Source: Paenibacillus sp. oral taxon 786 str. D14
GTDB lineage: Bacteria; Bacillota; Bacilli; Paenibacillales; Paenibacillaceae
NCBI RefSeq assembly: GCF_000159955.1
Contig: NZ_GG695970.1
Location: 49,407 to 89,113, forward strand
DNA: 39,707 nt
Reading direction: 5' to 3'
Part shown: positions 8,449-17,097 of the stretch, piece by piece
Layout: each line of letters opens with the position of its first letter
How positions within the stretch are numbered: position 1 is the first letter of the stretch
Position numbers and translations under genes: made by a program
The notes under the pieces: model-generated
Told to the model about the DNA's origin: nothing
Databases searched by the model: none
The model's input: the letters and a program-made list of their open reading frames with translations, nothing else

Positions 8449-8483
8449 AGAAGCCCGTGACCGAATGAAGGTCACGGGCTTCT
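8449..8483. terminator. Bidirectional terminator between DUF3906 and the MATE gene
   Basis: AGAAGCCCGTGACC (8449-8462) pairs perfectly with its complement at 8470-8483 around a 7-base loop. It serves the plus-strand DUF3906 gene and the minus-strand MATE gene. Confidence 0.8.
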
Positions 8484-8489
8484 CTGCTT

Positions 8490-9863
8490 TTATTGCGCTT
8501 CCGCAGGATGAATCTGACGGCTGGCCAGGCGGCGCTGGATCACGATCAGGCGATACAGCAGCAGAACGGCGGCGACGGCCAGACCGGTAATGAGACCAAT
8601 CCAGTATCCGTAAGGGCCTTGCGAGGTGTAGTTGGCCAGGACGAACCCCAGCGGCAGTCCGATGATCCAATAAGCGAGCAGCGAGATCCAGAAGCCGGGA
8701 CTGACGTCCTTGTAACCGCGCAGCACGCCTTGGGTTGGCGTTGCAATGGCATCGGACATCTGGAAGAAGATTGCGTACACCAGAAAGTGCTTGATCAGCG
8801 ATACGACCTCGGGTTCGCTTGAGTAGAGCTGGGCGACGCCTTGACGGAACAGCATCAGCAGGACGGCGGTGGCCAAAGCCATAGCGGCGGCGGTGCCGAT
8901 GCCAAGCGCCGCGTATTGCCGGGCATCCTTCAGCCGGGCGGCTCCGGTCTCGAAGCCCACGAGGATCGTCAGCGCCAGACAGATGCTGAGCGGAATCATG
9001 TACAGCGTTGAGGCGAAATTGTTCGCCGCTTGGTGGGCGGCGATCGTCACCGTATCGAACCGGCTCATGAGCAGCGTCACAGCGGCGAAGACCGCCGTCT
9101 CGAAGAAGATGGCGAAGCCGATCGGGACGCCGAGACGCATCAGCTCACGCCATTTTGCCAGTGAGACGCGATGCAGCTTGCGGAAGACGCCGTACGCCGC
9201 GAACGGTTCTTGCCGATGCACGATCCACAAGGCGATGAGAAAAATGCACCAGTACGTAAAAGCCGTAGCGATCCCGGAGCCGATGCCGCCAAGACGTGGG
9301 AAGCCGCCGTGGCCAAAAATAAGCAAGTATCCGGCGCCCACATTTAACGGAAGCGAGATCAGCGTAATCATCATCGATACCCGGGTCTGCCCCAGCGCGT
9401 CGATAAACGACCGCAGCACGATGTAACCAAACAAGGGTACGATTCCCGAGGAAATCGCCACTAGGAAATAGAAAGCAACATGGTGGACCTTAGGCTCCAG
9501 ATCCATCGAATTCAGCACGGGGGAGACGGACAGCGCACCGGCAAGCAGGACGACCAGGCTCACGGCTACCGATAACCATAACGCCTGGATGACGTGATAG
9601 CCTACTTTGTCCCTCGCCCCGGCACCAATCAGCTGAGAAACGATGGGCGTGATGCCCATCAGGATGCCGCTGAGTCCGGTTTGCACCGGAATCCACAGGC
9701 TTGAACCGATCGCTGTGCCGGCCAGGTCTGCCGGACTCGCATGGCCGGACATCATCGTATCGAAGAAAGTCATCAACGACATCGTGACCTGGGTGATCAG
9801 AATCGGAACCAATATGCGTAAAAATTGAGCGTATTTTTGCTTTAGCGTATGCGTTTGTTTCAT
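8490..9863 (-). CDS. MATE family efflux transporter
   Basis: This 457-residue inner-membrane protein has about twelve hydrophobic helices. It fits the MATE/NorM family of Na+ or H+ antiporters that export drugs and cationic metabolites. Recognisable stretches include FFDTMMSGHASPADLAG near residues 33-49 and the repeat-like second half with QMSDAIATPTQGVLRG near residue 380. The length is typical. The start ATG 9863 has only a distant GGAG (12 bases). The substrate is unknown. It shares a terminator with the convergent DUF3906 gene. Confidence 0.9.
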   Translation of the reverse strand: MKQTHTLKQKYAQFLRILVPILITQVTMSLMTFFDTMMSGHASPADLAGTAIGSSLWIPVQTGLSGILMGITPIVSQLIGAGARDKVGYHVIQALWLSVAVSLVVLLAGALSVSPVLNSMDLEPKVHHVAFYFLVAISSGIVPLFGYIVLRSFIDALGQTRVSMMITLISLPLNVGAGYLLIFGHGGFPRLGGIGSGIATAFTYWCIFLIALWIVHRQEPFAAYGVFRKLHRVSLAKWRELMRLGVPIGFAIFFETAVFAAVTLLMSRFDTVTIAAHQAANNFASTLYMIPLSICLALTILVGFETGAARLKDARQYAALGIGTAAAMALATAVLLMLFRQGVAQLYSSEPEVVSLIKHFLVYAIFFQMSDAIATPTQGVLRGYKDVSPGFWISLLAYWIIGLPLGFVLANYTSQGPYGYWIGLITGLAVAAVLLLYRLIVIQRRLASRQIHPAEAQ

Positions 9864-9913
9864 AAACCAACTTAACTCCGATCATTTAGTTACTTGAGTA
9901 CAAGCCCAACCAA

Positions 9914-9948
9914 CCGTCAAACCCGGGCAGCGGGCCCGGGTTTGACGG
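9914..9948 (-). terminator. Strong hairpin after the DUF4015 gene
   Basis: A perfect 14-bp stem, CCGTCAAACCCGGG (9914-9927) with 9935-9948 and a 7-base loop. On the minus strand it follows the DUF4015 stop codon by 13 bases; the downstream tract is only moderately T-rich. Confidence 0.65.
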
Positions 9949-9961
9949 CGGTGCAGCTTTA

Positions 9962-11155
9962 TTATTCATAATCGACGCCGGAAGTATAACGGTTGGAGGC
10001 GTTCCAGAGCAGGAACTCATCCACCTTCATTTCCTTCAGCGCCCGAATTTGTTCTTCCACTTCATGCTTGCCGTATTTGATATAATGACCGCTTCCCAGC
10101 CAGCTGGCGGTAAAGTCCTGAATCCACGGACGAATGATCGGCTGCTTATCGCCTAGTTCCGCGAGCTTCGTTTGTGTATCCTGCACCGCACCCTTAATGG
10201 TCTGATAAGGTGCTTTGTCGGGGTCCTTCGCATTAAACCAACCGGTTGTATAATGGCTAGGATAAATCATCGGAGAAATAACATCCACGTTGTCGGAGAT
10301 CTTCACAAAATCCTGGCCGATGCCTTCGGCCGAAGGCACGGATGCGGCGTACCCGAAAATATCAACGGATACTCGAACCCCTAACGGCTCCAGCTGCTCC
10401 TTGGCGTATTTGACGAACGAGGAGACGGCGTCGACGCGGCTCATCTCATTTTTCGTATAGCTCAGACTGTCTGCGCGCTTCTCGAAGCCTTCCGGGAAAC
10501 GCACGTAGTCGAATTGGATTTCCTTAAAGCCTAGTTCCGCTGCTTCCTTCGCGATTGCGATATTGTAATCCCAGACCTCTTTGTTATAAGGATTTACGAA
10601 GCTGTCTCCTTTACCGTTGCTCCATACCGATCCGTCCTTATGGCGGAAGGAGAGCTCCGGATGCTTCTTGGCCAAAATCGTATCCTTAAACACGACGATC
10701 CGGGCAATTGGATAAATATCATGCTTCTGCAATCGGGCCATTAACGCATCGATGTCACGGATGAACGGCTGCGGTTTCCCCCATTTGTTCAGCTCGGGAT
10801 TATCGGTCTTGTACGTGATATATCCCAAATCGTCCTTAATGTCGATGACCATCGCATTCAGCTCGGTTTGGTCGACGAGATCAACGAGCTGATCCATACG
10901 GGATCCCCCGGCACTATAAGCTGTAACGTAAATGCCTTTCACTTTAGGGGCATCCACCTGCGGGTTTACTTTCAGTTCCGATGGTTTGATCGGATTGTCC
11001 AGGCGGCCTTCTGCTAGATTTACCTTAAAAGTGTGAGCGACCGATGCCCACATCGTGTCCGCCTGTATGGCTTCGTTCCCCGTTGCCTGCTCCTGAGGCG
11101 CTGCTCCGCTGCCTGTTCCCAAGGCCAGAAGTAGTAATGTCCAGATGATGTTCAC
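9962..11155 (-). CDS. Putative glycoside hydrolase (DUF4015), exported
   Basis: The protein has about 397 residues. After a hydrophobic export signal (MNIIWTLLLLALGTG) comes a linker and then a TIM-barrel-like DUF4015 domain: GIYVTAYSAGG, VIDIKDDLGYITY, IARIVVFKD, FDYVRFPEG, VDIFGYAA and DVISPMIYPSHY are the strand-end motifs seen in this putative polysaccharide-cleaving family. It acts outside the membrane; no enzyme activity is firmly assigned to the family. The start is GTG 11155, because AAGGGAGAG lies seven bases before it. A GTG eight codons earlier would place that ribosome site inside the coding region. A TATAAT lies just upstream. Confidence 0.82.
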   Translation of the reverse strand: MNIIWTLLLLALGTGSGAAPQEQATGNEAIQADTMWASVAHTFKVNLAEGRLDNPIKPSELKVNPQVDAPKVKGIYVTAYSAGGSRMDQLVDLVDQTELNAMVIDIKDDLGYITYKTDNPELNKWGKPQPFIRDIDALMARLQKHDIYPIARIVVFKDTILAKKHPELSFRHKDGSVWSNGKGDSFVNPYNKEVWDYNIAIAKEAAELGFKEIQFDYVRFPEGFEKRADSLSYTKNEMSRVDAVSSFVKYAKEQLEPLGVRVSVDIFGYAASVPSAEGIGQDFVKISDNVDVISPMIYPSHYTTGWFNAKDPDKAPYQTIKGAVQDTQTKLAELGDKQPIIRPWIQDFTASWLGSGHYIKYGKHEVEEQIRALKEMKVDEFLLWNASNRYTSGVDYE

Positions 11156-11276
11156 ATGATATCTCTCCCTTGTTTGCACTCGCTGTTAATTATATCGGAA
11201 GAGCGGCCCTCAGAGAGAACAGGAATGTCATAATTGGTAAAAAGTTTCAGAGTTTCATAGACGATAAAGCGCAAAA

Positions 11277-11310
11277 AGTCGTTTCCCCTGCATAAGCAGA
11301 AGAAACGACT
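11277..11310 (-). terminator. Terminator of the 67-residue ORF gene
   Basis: On the minus strand a 9-bp stem (11302-11310 with 11277-11285) is followed by TTTTT. Confidence 0.75.
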
Positions 11311-11334
11311 CATCCTGCATGGAAGCGTTACATA

Positions 11335-11535
11335 TTAATGAAGCAACGCCGGGTTTTGATGCTCGCAGATGCTGAATTGAATAATCTCCAGCGCATCCTG
11401 CGGTTCCAAGATGGTCAGGCCATCCCGGAGGAGAATCGTAGAATTCAGTTCCTTTTGGTTCAGAAAAGGCAGCATATCCGGAAACCATTTCTTTACGATT
11501 TGTTCCAGTCTTACCGTTTCCATTTCCACATCCAT
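11335..11535 (-). CDS. Small hypothetical protein (66 aa)
   Basis: This acidic protein, beginning MDVEMETVRLEQIVKKWFP, has no signal or membrane segment. I do not recognise a family. It has an alternating hydrophobic pattern consistent with a small alpha/beta fold, and the middle reads LNSTILLRDGLTILEPQDALEI. AAGGAAAGGG stands just upstream of ATG 11535, with a GTG one codon earlier as an alternative. A terminator follows directly, and a TTATAAT-like -10 occurs upstream at 11661-11655, which supports a real short gene. Confidence 0.6.
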   Translation of the reverse strand: MDVEMETVRLEQIVKKWFPDMLPFLNQKELNSTILLRDGLTILEPQDALEIIQFSICEHQNPALLH

Positions 11536-11661
11536 CACCCTTTCCTTTCAGAATCATTCGCCGCGGAATCAATCCTAAATCGGAAAAGCAAAAAGCCTGT
11601 GAAATACGGGGTAAAGCTGAACCCTTTGAAATTGTGAAGGAACCGCTGTGACTATTATAAC

Positions 11662-11695
11662 AAAGAAGCGGCTGTTTGAAAACGACCGCTTCTTT
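11662..11695 (-). terminator. Terminator of the YitT gene
   Basis: AAAGAAGCGG (11662-11671) pairs perfectly with CCGCTTCTTT (11686-11695) across a 14-base loop, 12 bases after the YitT stop on the minus strand. Confidence 0.65.
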
Positions 11696-11706
11696 CAAGA
11701 AAACAC

Positions 11707-12537
11707 TTAATGACGGCGAAACGAGCCCATGACCCCGACCGTTTCCACGATATTGACGAAGGCAGCGGGATCGGTTTGCTTGATGATTTCCCGCAGTTCA
11801 GCCAGCTCATAACGGGTCGTGACGGTCATCAGCATATCTTTTTCCTTATGGGAAAAGGCGCCTTGGGTTTTCATCAGCGTTACCCCGCGCGGCAGCGTCA
11901 GCAGTCGTTCCAGCAGCGCTTCAGTTTTGTCGGTGATAATGAACAACGTGACTTTGATATGGCTGATATGGATCAGGTCAACGACCTTGCCGGTAATATA
12001 AATGGAGACCATGGAAGCCAAAGCCAGATCCCAGTTGCCCTCGAGATACCCCATCGCTAGGATGACGAAGCCGTTTAATCCGACGATCACATTGCCGACG
12101 GGGAAATCGCGGAAACGGGTCACGATCGAACCCACGATATCGAACCCGCCGGACGAGCCGCCGACGCGGAACGAGATCCCGCTGCCGATGCCGACCAGCA
12201 CGCCGCCGAATACCGCAGAGAGCAGGGTATCCGACGACAGCAGCTTGTCCGGCGACGGGATCAAGGCGATGAACCAGGTCGTGGCGGCAACCGACAGGAT
12301 GCTAAGTCCGATAAATCGTCTCCCTAGCAGAAACAATCCGGCGATCAGGAGCGGCACGTTATAAGCCAGATACATCGTGCTAATATCGAGTGGAGTGAAG
12401 TAGGCTGTCAGCATCGCTAACCCCGACACGCCGCCGCTGAGCAAATGAAGCGGTACAAGGAACAGATTAAAACCCGCAGCGATCAAAGCCGCCCCGAGTA
12501 CAATGACAACCGCATTTCGAATTTCCTTTAACACCAT
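11707..12537 (-). CDS. YitT family membrane protein
   Basis: This 276-residue protein has two parts. Residues 1-165 carry about five membrane helices of the YitT/DUF161 type, including the signature SGGVSGLAML near residue 34 and RVGGSSGGFDIVG at about 124-136. Residues 190-276 form a cytosolic DUF2179 domain (KVTLFIITDKTEALLERLL ... RGVTLMKTQGAFS). The family is widespread in Bacillales and its role is not established. The ribosome site AGGTGA precedes ATG 12537. The gene is divergent from cshA. Confidence 0.88.
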   Translation of the reverse strand: MVLKEIRNAVVIVLGAALIAAGFNLFLVPLHLLSGGVSGLAMLTAYFTPLDISTMYLAYNVPLLIAGLFLLGRRFIGLSILSVAATTWFIALIPSPDKLLSSDTLLSAVFGGVLVGIGSGISFRVGGSSGGFDIVGSIVTRFRDFPVGNVIVGLNGFVILAMGYLEGNWDLALASMVSIYITGKVVDLIHISHIKVTLFIITDKTEALLERLLTLPRGVTLMKTQGAFSHKEKDMLMTVTTRYELAELREIIKQTDPAAFVNIVETVGVMGSFRRH

Positions 12538-12601
12538 CGTTCACCTCACGAAAATAGAGGAAGTATCCCAACCTGCTTGCTGGTATTCCATTTATGTTTT
12601 G

Positions 12602-12821
12602 TGCTATAATGTTTGAGATATTCTTGAGTAGGTACTCTTTTCCATTTTTCAAGCTAGTACCAAGCTAGTACTATGTAAAATTTACAGGCGGATTGGACAG
12701 CCTATATACGTTTGAAGGTCCCCGAGGTCAGGTTTTGAGTGTGGGCAAAGCAGGACTAAACGCTACTTAAGAATACCGTTAAGCTGGTGGAATGTCCACT
12801 ATATAGAAGGAGTATGATACA
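12602..12821 (+). promoter_or_regulatory. Promoter and long 5' leader of cshA
   Basis: An extended -10 (TGCTATAAT, with TATAAT at 12605-12610) lies over 210 bases before the cshA start. The leader contains a direct repeat AAGCTAGTAC (12651-12660 and 12662-12671) and a small hairpin GTGGA-ATG-TCCAC just before the ribosome site AGAAGGAG (12806-12813). No ORF is evident in it. Long structured leaders are known for cold-induced RNA helicase mRNAs. Confidence 0.5.
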
Positions 12822-14378
12822 TTGAACACATTTGCAGATTTCGGCCTAGAGCCTAAAGTATTGCAAGCTATTACGGAACTTGGATTTGAAGAAGCAACAC
12901 CGATCCAGGCGAAATCCATCCCGATCGCATTGTCCGGTCGCGATTTAATCGGACAAGCCCAGACGGGTACGGGGAAAACCGCGGCCTTCGGCCTGCCGCT
13001 GATCAACAAGATCCCTAAGGAAGAAGACCGTATCGTTGCGCTGGTTATGACCCCAACTCGGGAGCTGGCCATTCAGGTCGCTGAAGAAATCGGCAAGCTG
13101 TCCCGCTTTAAGGGTACCCGCTCTCTTCCCATCTACGGCGGACAAGACATCGTACGCCAAATTCGCGCATTAAAGAAGAAGCCCCAAATTATTATCGGTA
13201 CGCCGGGCCGTTTGCTTGACCACATCAACCGGAAAACGATCAAGCTTGACGATGTGAAAACCGTCGTTCTGGACGAAGCTGACGAAATGCTCGACATGGG
13301 CTTTATGGACGATATTCAATCGATCCTGAAGCTGGTTCCAGAAGATCGTCAAACGATGCTATTCTCCGCAACTATGCCGGCTAATATCCAGAAGCTGGCT
13401 CAGCAGTTCCTGAAAAATCCGGAGCACGTGTCCGTTATTCCGAAACAGGTCAGCGCGCCGCTCATTGATCAAGCGTACATCGAGGTTCATGAACGGCAGA
13501 AATTTGATGCTTTGACCCGGTTGCTGGATATGGAGTCGCCAGAGCTGGCGATCGTGTTCGGCCGGACGAAGCGCCGCGTCGATGAATTGTCCGAAGCGCT
13601 GCAGAAGCAAGGCTATTCCGCCGACGGCCTGCACGGGGACCTGTCGCAGAACCAACGTGACAACGTCATGCGTAAATTCCGTGACGGCAGCATCGACGTT
13701 CTCGTTGCAACCGACGTGGCTGCGCGCGGTTTGGACGTCTCCGGGGTTACCCATGTCGTGAACTTCGACCTGCCGCAGGATCCGGAAAGTTACGTTCACC
13801 GGATCGGCCGTACGGGCCGTGCCGGGAAAGAAGGGGTAGCGTGGTCCTTCGTGACGCCGCGCGAAATGGATCACCTGCGCTTTATCGAACGGATTACCCG
13901 TCATAAGATTGCTCGCAAGCCGCTGCCAAGTATTGCTGAAGCGATCGAAGGCAAGCAACGGATTATTGCGGAACGCTTGATCGAGCTGGTGGAGAACGGT
14001 GAACTGAACGAGAACAAGGGCATTGCGATCCAGCTCTTGGAGCAATACGATTCGGTGAACCTGTTGGCGGCTGCGTTTAAGCTGATCACGGGTGACAAGA
14101 ATGAGAAAGTCAGCATCGAGCTGACACCGGAAGAACCGATCCGCGTGAAACGCCGCAACCCGGACATCCGTTCCAGCGGGCGGAAACCGTCAGGTTACGG
14201 CAATCGCGGCGGTGGATACCGGCGTGATTCCCAAGGCGGCCGCGGAGGTTATGGCAAAGGCGGATACAACCGCGACGGCCGTGACTATCGTTCCTCCGAC
14301 CGCAAGCCGCGTACCAGCTCGGGCGGCGGAGACCGCAGACCTTCGAAATACGACGACAACTCCTCGTTCGACAATTAA
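12822..14378 (+). CDS. cshA: DEAD-box RNA helicase CshA
   Basis: The 518-residue ATP-dependent helicase has all core motifs: Q motif with F22 and Q29, Walker A AQTGTGKT at 46-53, PTREL at 78-82, TPGR at 127-130, DEAD at 151-154, SAT at 182-184, then DVAARGLD and [10 protein letters not shown] in the second RecA domain. The C-terminal tail from about residue 450 is rich in Arg and Gly ([10 protein letters not shown] and similar), for nonspecific RNA binding. It resembles CshA, which works in RNA turnover with the degradosome and in ribosome assembly in the cold. The start is TTG 12822, eight bases after AGAAGGAG; the nearby ATG at 12814 is out of frame and stops at once. Confidence 0.93.
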   Translation: MNTFADFGLEPKVLQAITELGFEEATPIQAKSIPIALSGRDLIGQAQTGTGKTAAFGLPLINKIPKEEDRIVALVMTPTRELAIQVAEEIGKLSRFKGTRSLPIYGGQDIVRQIRALKKKPQIIIGTPGRLLDHINRKTIKLDDVKTVVLDEADEMLDMGFMDDIQSILKLVPEDRQTMLFSATMPANIQKLAQQFLKNPEHVSVIPKQVSAPLIDQAYIEVHERQKFDALTRLLDMESPELAIVFGRTKRRVDELSEALQKQGYSADGLHGDLSQNQRDNVMRKFRDGSIDVLVATDVAARGLDVSGVTHVVNFDLPQDPESYVHRIGRTGRAGKEGVAWSFVTPREMDHLRFIERITRHKIARKPLPSIAEAIEGKQRIIAERLIELVENGELNENKGIAIQLLEQYDSVNLLAAAFKLITGDKNEKVSIELTPEEPIRVKRRNPDIRSSGRKPSGYGNRGGGYRRDSQGGRGGYGKGGYNRDGRDYRSSDRKPRTSSGGGDRRPSKYDDNSSFDN

Positions 14379-14415
14379 GCGGATCCTGGAGGTTGTCCGA
14401 ATATCCTATTAATGA

Positions 14416-14443
14416 AAGAAGACGGAGGAACCTCCGTCTTCTT
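14416..14443. terminator. Terminator between cshA and yjcZ-like gene
   Basis: A perfect stem (14416-14428 with 14431-14443) with a tiny loop is followed by CTTGTTTG. It lies downstream of both convergent genes. Confidence 0.75.
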
Positions 14444-14455
14444 CTTGTTTGTTCA

Positions 14456-14557
14456 TTACAGATGAATTGTACGGCTCACGATTACGAGCAGAATGAACAG
14501 AACCAGAATCGTACCCGTGGAAGTCCAGAATCCACCGCCATATCCTACGCCGGACAT
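14456..14557 (-). CDS. YjcZ-family sporulation microprotein (33 aa)
   Basis: A 33-residue protein: Gly-rich head MSGVGYGGGFW, then a hydrophobic single membrane helix ILVLFILLVIVSR. This is the YjcZ pattern, a family of tiny hydrophobic proteins in Bacillales linked to sporulation. A perfect AAAGGAGG stands nine bases before ATG 14557. A CATAGTATA string at 14610-14602 on the minus strand fits the -10 consensus of mother-cell sporulation sigma factors (CATANNNT). A second copy is at 39047-39142. Confidence 0.85.
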   Translation of the reverse strand: MSGVGYGGGFWTSTGTILVLFILLVIVSRTIHL

Positions 14558-14601
14558 GTGATAACCTCCTTTGATGATGTTGATGGTTTGAAGTTACGGT
14601 A

Positions 14602-14610
14602 TATACTATG
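14602..14610 (-). promoter_or_regulatory. Sporulation-sigma-like -10 box of yjcZ copy 1
   Basis: CATAGTATA on the minus strand matches CATANNNTA (SigE/SigK -10). No clear -35 partner was recognised. Confidence 0.35.
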
Positions 14611-14743
14611 GCACAGCGGCCTGTTGAGATTAGACGCTTACCCAAAGCAGTACAAATTAGGCGCTGGAACGAGCTGGACGAATCATGTATAGTTAATATA
14701 GGCAGAGCGATCCACTATACAACGCTTGAGAGGGGAACTTTAC

Positions 14744-15550
14744 TTGGAATACAAAGGTTTAATGGGCGGATTTTATAAAATTACCGAATGGATTATGCGG
14801 ATTGCCGGCAGTAACCTGCTGTGGCTGCTGTGCTCATCGCCATTTATGATCGTCCTTGCGATGAAGCTGCTCTTGGTGTTGCAATCACCGACGCCTCAGC
14901 CGGAGACGCTGACGATTTGGGTTATGGGTGTTTTGGCACCGTTTACACTGTTTCCAGCAACCGCCGCTTTATTTTCCGTGACTCGGAAATGGGTGATGGG
15001 GGAAAGCGACTTGAGTATTATCAAAGTCTACTTCAAAGGGTACAAAGAGAACTACAAGCAAAGCATGGTCGGCGGTATTTTCTATACGATCCTGTTCGCG
15101 ATTATGTATGTGGACTATGAAGTCTACATGAACCAGATGAACAACCTGCAGATGATTGGCATGGTGATGCTGTTCTTCCTGTTGATCTTATCCCTGTCGT
15201 TGTTTAACTTCTTCTCGCTGGTGGCGCATTACCATCTGGGTGCGCTTCAGTTGATCAAGAATGCGATCCTGTTTACGATTCTTCGGCCGTTTCGGACCTT
15301 GTCCACGCTGATCTGCGCGGGTGTGCTTGGTTTTCTGACTTTACGCTTCGGCTGGTTGATCTTCTTCGGGTTCGGCAGCTTAACTGCCTTCGTGGCGTTT
15401 TATAACTTCTACATCGCTTATAACAAGATCCAGGAGAAGGTGGAGCGGATGCGCCAAAACGAAGACGCTTCGAATAATGGTAGCACCCAGCAAGACGACG
15501 AGGACCTGGCGCTTGAACTTCCTTCGAGTGAGGAAAAAGAGAAGGATTGA
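14744..15550 (+). CDS. YesL family (DUF624) membrane protein
   Basis: This 268-residue protein has about six membrane helices and a charged acidic C-terminal tail (EDASNNGSTQQDDEDLALE). The start MEYKGLMGGFYKITEWIMR and the NLLWLL / PATAALFSVTRKW segments fit the DUF624/YesL family, often found near carbohydrate-uptake genes but without a known activity. The start is TTG 14744, seven bases after GAGGGGA; a TTG six codons earlier would bury that ribosome site. It is followed by the 6S RNA gene, which has its own promoter. Confidence 0.82.
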   Translation: MEYKGLMGGFYKITEWIMRIAGSNLLWLLCSSPFMIVLAMKLLLVLQSPTPQPETLTIWVMGVLAPFTLFPATAALFSVTRKWVMGESDLSIIKVYFKGYKENYKQSMVGGIFYTILFAIMYVDYEVYMNQMNNLQMIGMVMLFFLLILSLSLFNFFSLVAHYHLGALQLIKNAILFTILRPFRTLSTLICAGVLGFLTLRFGWLIFFGFGSLTAFVAFYNFYIAYNKIQEKVERMRQNEDASNNGSTQQDDEDLALELPSSEEKEKD

Positions 15551-15590
15551 AAAATGGCTTAAATTGCCATCATCTTCCTTGTTAGATGAG

Positions 15591-15619
15591 TTTACATTTG
15601 CTTAATGAAGCCGTATAAT
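15591..15619 (+). promoter_or_regulatory. Strong SigA promoter of the 6S RNA gene
   Basis: TTTACA at 15591-15596 and perfect TATAAT at 15614-15619 are separated by exactly 17 bases. The start is expected near 15626. Confidence 0.8.
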
Positions 15620-15625
15620 AGGTGT

Positions 15626-15815
15626 ACGTCCTGCGATGTGCGTTTCGGTTTCCGTTATTTTGAACCAATGACAGTTATCTCGGGAGACCTACATTGCGCC
15701 GCCGCTGAAAGGCCCTATCCATCGGATGAGGGGACTTCAAAAGCGTCGTTGCGGTCACCCACCTGCGGGTGCAGGTTCGAGATAATGTAATCGGACGGCA
15801 TAGGCGGGTCTATGA
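15626..15815 (+). ncRNA. ssrS: 6S RNA (ssrS/bsrA-type)
   Basis: About 190 nt between a strong promoter and a terminator, with no ORF. It folds by hand into the 6S plan. The closing stem has CCTGC 15630-15634 with GCGGG 15804-15808 (one G-U), then TGTGC 15637-15641 with GCATA 15798-15802. A large central bubble holds the TTTGAACC stretch. The upper stem has TTATCTCG 15675-15682 with CGAGATAA 15778-15785, continued by ACCTACA 15687-15693 with TGCAGGT 15770-15776. 6S RNA mimics an open promoter, binds housekeeping RNA polymerase and is used as a template for pRNA. The 5' and 3' ends are approximate. Confidence 0.82.
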
Positions 15816-15832
15816 TGAAGCATGAGAATGGT

Positions 15833-15876
15833 ACCTTGTACTCTTTTCGCTTGAGAAGGGACAAGGTGCTTTTTTG
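15833..15876 (+). terminator. Terminator of the 6S RNA gene
   Basis: ACCTTGT (15833-15839) pairs with ACAAGGT (15861-15867), with an inner stem CTTTTC/GAGAAG, followed by six T. Confidence 0.8.
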
Positions 15877-15992
15877 TTTGTGCCAAAATGTTCAGCCTCG
15901 CTTTTGTTTGTCTGCCAAGAATGTTAAACTAGAAATTAAGAAAAACGCATACCCAAGTCACATGGGGCAGGATCGTGAAGGAGGAAGAACAG

Positions 15993-16391
15993 TTGTCATT
16001 CAAGCGAACGTTAATCGGCATTTTCCGCAGCCAAGAAGGGACCAGCGACCGTGCGAAGTTGCCCGAACTCAAAACAAGATATTATCAATTATCCAAAGAG
16101 AAATGCTGGGAGGAAGTTTCCTCAACCTTAAAGAAAATTCCGGGCTATAAGGTGCTGCATGAAGTGCCGTCCGTCGGCGAGATTACGCTGGAGAAACGGA
16201 CCAGCCTCGGACGCGTGATGGACATTACCGTATCGATCGTGGGCACCGGGCCGGTACGGAGCGCGATTGATATTTACTCGGCGACACGTGGATCGATGGG
16301 GGATCTCGGCGCAAATTACCGTAACATTCTTCAACTTTTCTCTGTGCTGGATAAGAAGCTGGCGGCTTATAAAGTGTCCTCGAACCAGTAA
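15993..16391 (+). CDS. Small cytosolic protein, weakly DUF1499-like
   Basis: A 132-residue soluble protein. The C-terminal half (DIYSATRGSMGDLGANYRNILQLF) recalls the Ser/Arg...GDLGxN pattern of DUF1499 proteins, but the match is by eye and the assignment is tentative. The start is TTG 15993, eight bases after AAGGAGG; a GTG six codons upstream would put the ribosome site inside the gene. It lies downstream of the 6S RNA terminator and ends at a two-way terminator shared with tpx. Function unknown. Confidence 0.65.
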   Translation: MSFKRTLIGIFRSQEGTSDRAKLPELKTRYYQLSKEKCWEEVSSTLKKIPGYKVLHEVPSVGEITLEKRTSLGRVMDITVSIVGTGPVRSAIDIYSATRGSMGDLGANYRNILQLFSVLDKKLAAYKVSSNQ

Positions 16392-16410
16392 ATCCGCTTG
16401 ACTACGACAA

Positions 16411-16447
16411 AAAAGCGAGCAGGGAGATTCCTCTCCTACTCGCTTTT
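16411..16447. terminator. Bidirectional terminator between the DUF1499-like gene and tpx
   Basis: AAAAGCGAG (16411-16419) pairs with CTCGCTTTT (16439-16447), and an inner GGAGA/TCTCC caps the hairpin. T-rich tracts lie on both sides. Confidence 0.8.
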
Positions 16448-16470
16448 CGTTTGTGCCGAAGGGCCTTCGA

Positions 16471-16992
16471 TTAAGAAAGCAGCGCTTTAACGGCAGCCAC
16501 CGGTTTTTCATAATCCGGATGCTCGGTCATTTCCTTCAATACTTCGACGTATTGGATCTTGTTGTCTTTATCGACGACAAACACGGCACGCATGTCGAGC
16601 GCGAACTCTTTGATGAGCACGCCGTAGGCTTTGCCAAAGGAGTTGTCTTTGTAATCCGACAACGTGATGACGCGATCCACGCCAGCGGCGCCGCACCAGC
16701 GGGCTTGGGCAAAAGGCAGGTCGGCACTGACCGTCAGCACAACGACGTCATCGCCAAGGCCAGCAGCTTCTTGGTTAAACCGGCGCGTTTGCGCGTCGCA
16801 GACGCCTGTATCCAGCGAAGGAACCACGCTGATCAGTTTGATTTTGCCGGCGAAGTCCTGGAGTGTGGCTTCTTCCAGCAGGTTTTTATTCAAGCGGAAA
16901 TCCGGAGCCGTATCGCCAACTTTAAGTTCCGGTCCGATCAGCGTGATCGGATTGCCTTTAAATGTAGCTACATTTGCGCGTTCTTGGGCCAT
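16471..16992 (-). CDS. tpx: Thiol peroxidase (Tpx, atypical 2-Cys peroxiredoxin)
   Basis: The 173-residue cytosolic enzyme reduces hydrogen peroxide and organic peroxides with electrons from thioredoxin. The peroxidatic Cys65 is in SLDTGVCD and the resolving Cys100 is in ARWCGAAG, the spacing typical of Tpx. The PSLDT motif and conserved Arg near 135 (DMRAVFVVD) complete the active site. The length is standard. The ribosome site TAGGAGG precedes ATG 16992. It is divergent from the rhomboid gene and convergent with the small DUF1499-like gene. Confidence 0.94.
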   Translation of the reverse strand: MAQERANVATFKGNPITLIGPELKVGDTAPDFRLNKNLLEEATLQDFAGKIKLISVVPSLDTGVCDAQTRRFNQEAAGLGDDVVVLTVSADLPFAQARWCGAAGVDRVITLSDYKDNSFGKAYGVLIKEFALDMRAVFVVDKDNKIQYVEVLKEMTEHPDYEKPVAAVKALLS

Positions 16993-17097
16993 GTTTATTT
17001 CCTCCTAGTCAGATGGATTTATTCAATCAAATTTAATTATAATCGTTTTGAAAAGAAAATGTCCAACATTAGGAAAAACAACGGTAAGGAGGATCCG

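Noticed and set aside
11255..11698. A 147-codon minus-strand frame around the small hypothetical gene
   Set aside because: It spans two terminator hairpins and lacks a ribosome site; the 66-residue frame fits better.
14600..14743. Possible attachment site or tRNA near the YjcZ/YesL gap
   Set aside because: No cloverleaf or duplicated core could be found; only promoters are expected there.
15605..15790. A 61-codon ORF between yesL and the small cytosolic protein
   Set aside because: It lies inside the 6S RNA gene, starts before the expected transcript start, and has no ribosome site.
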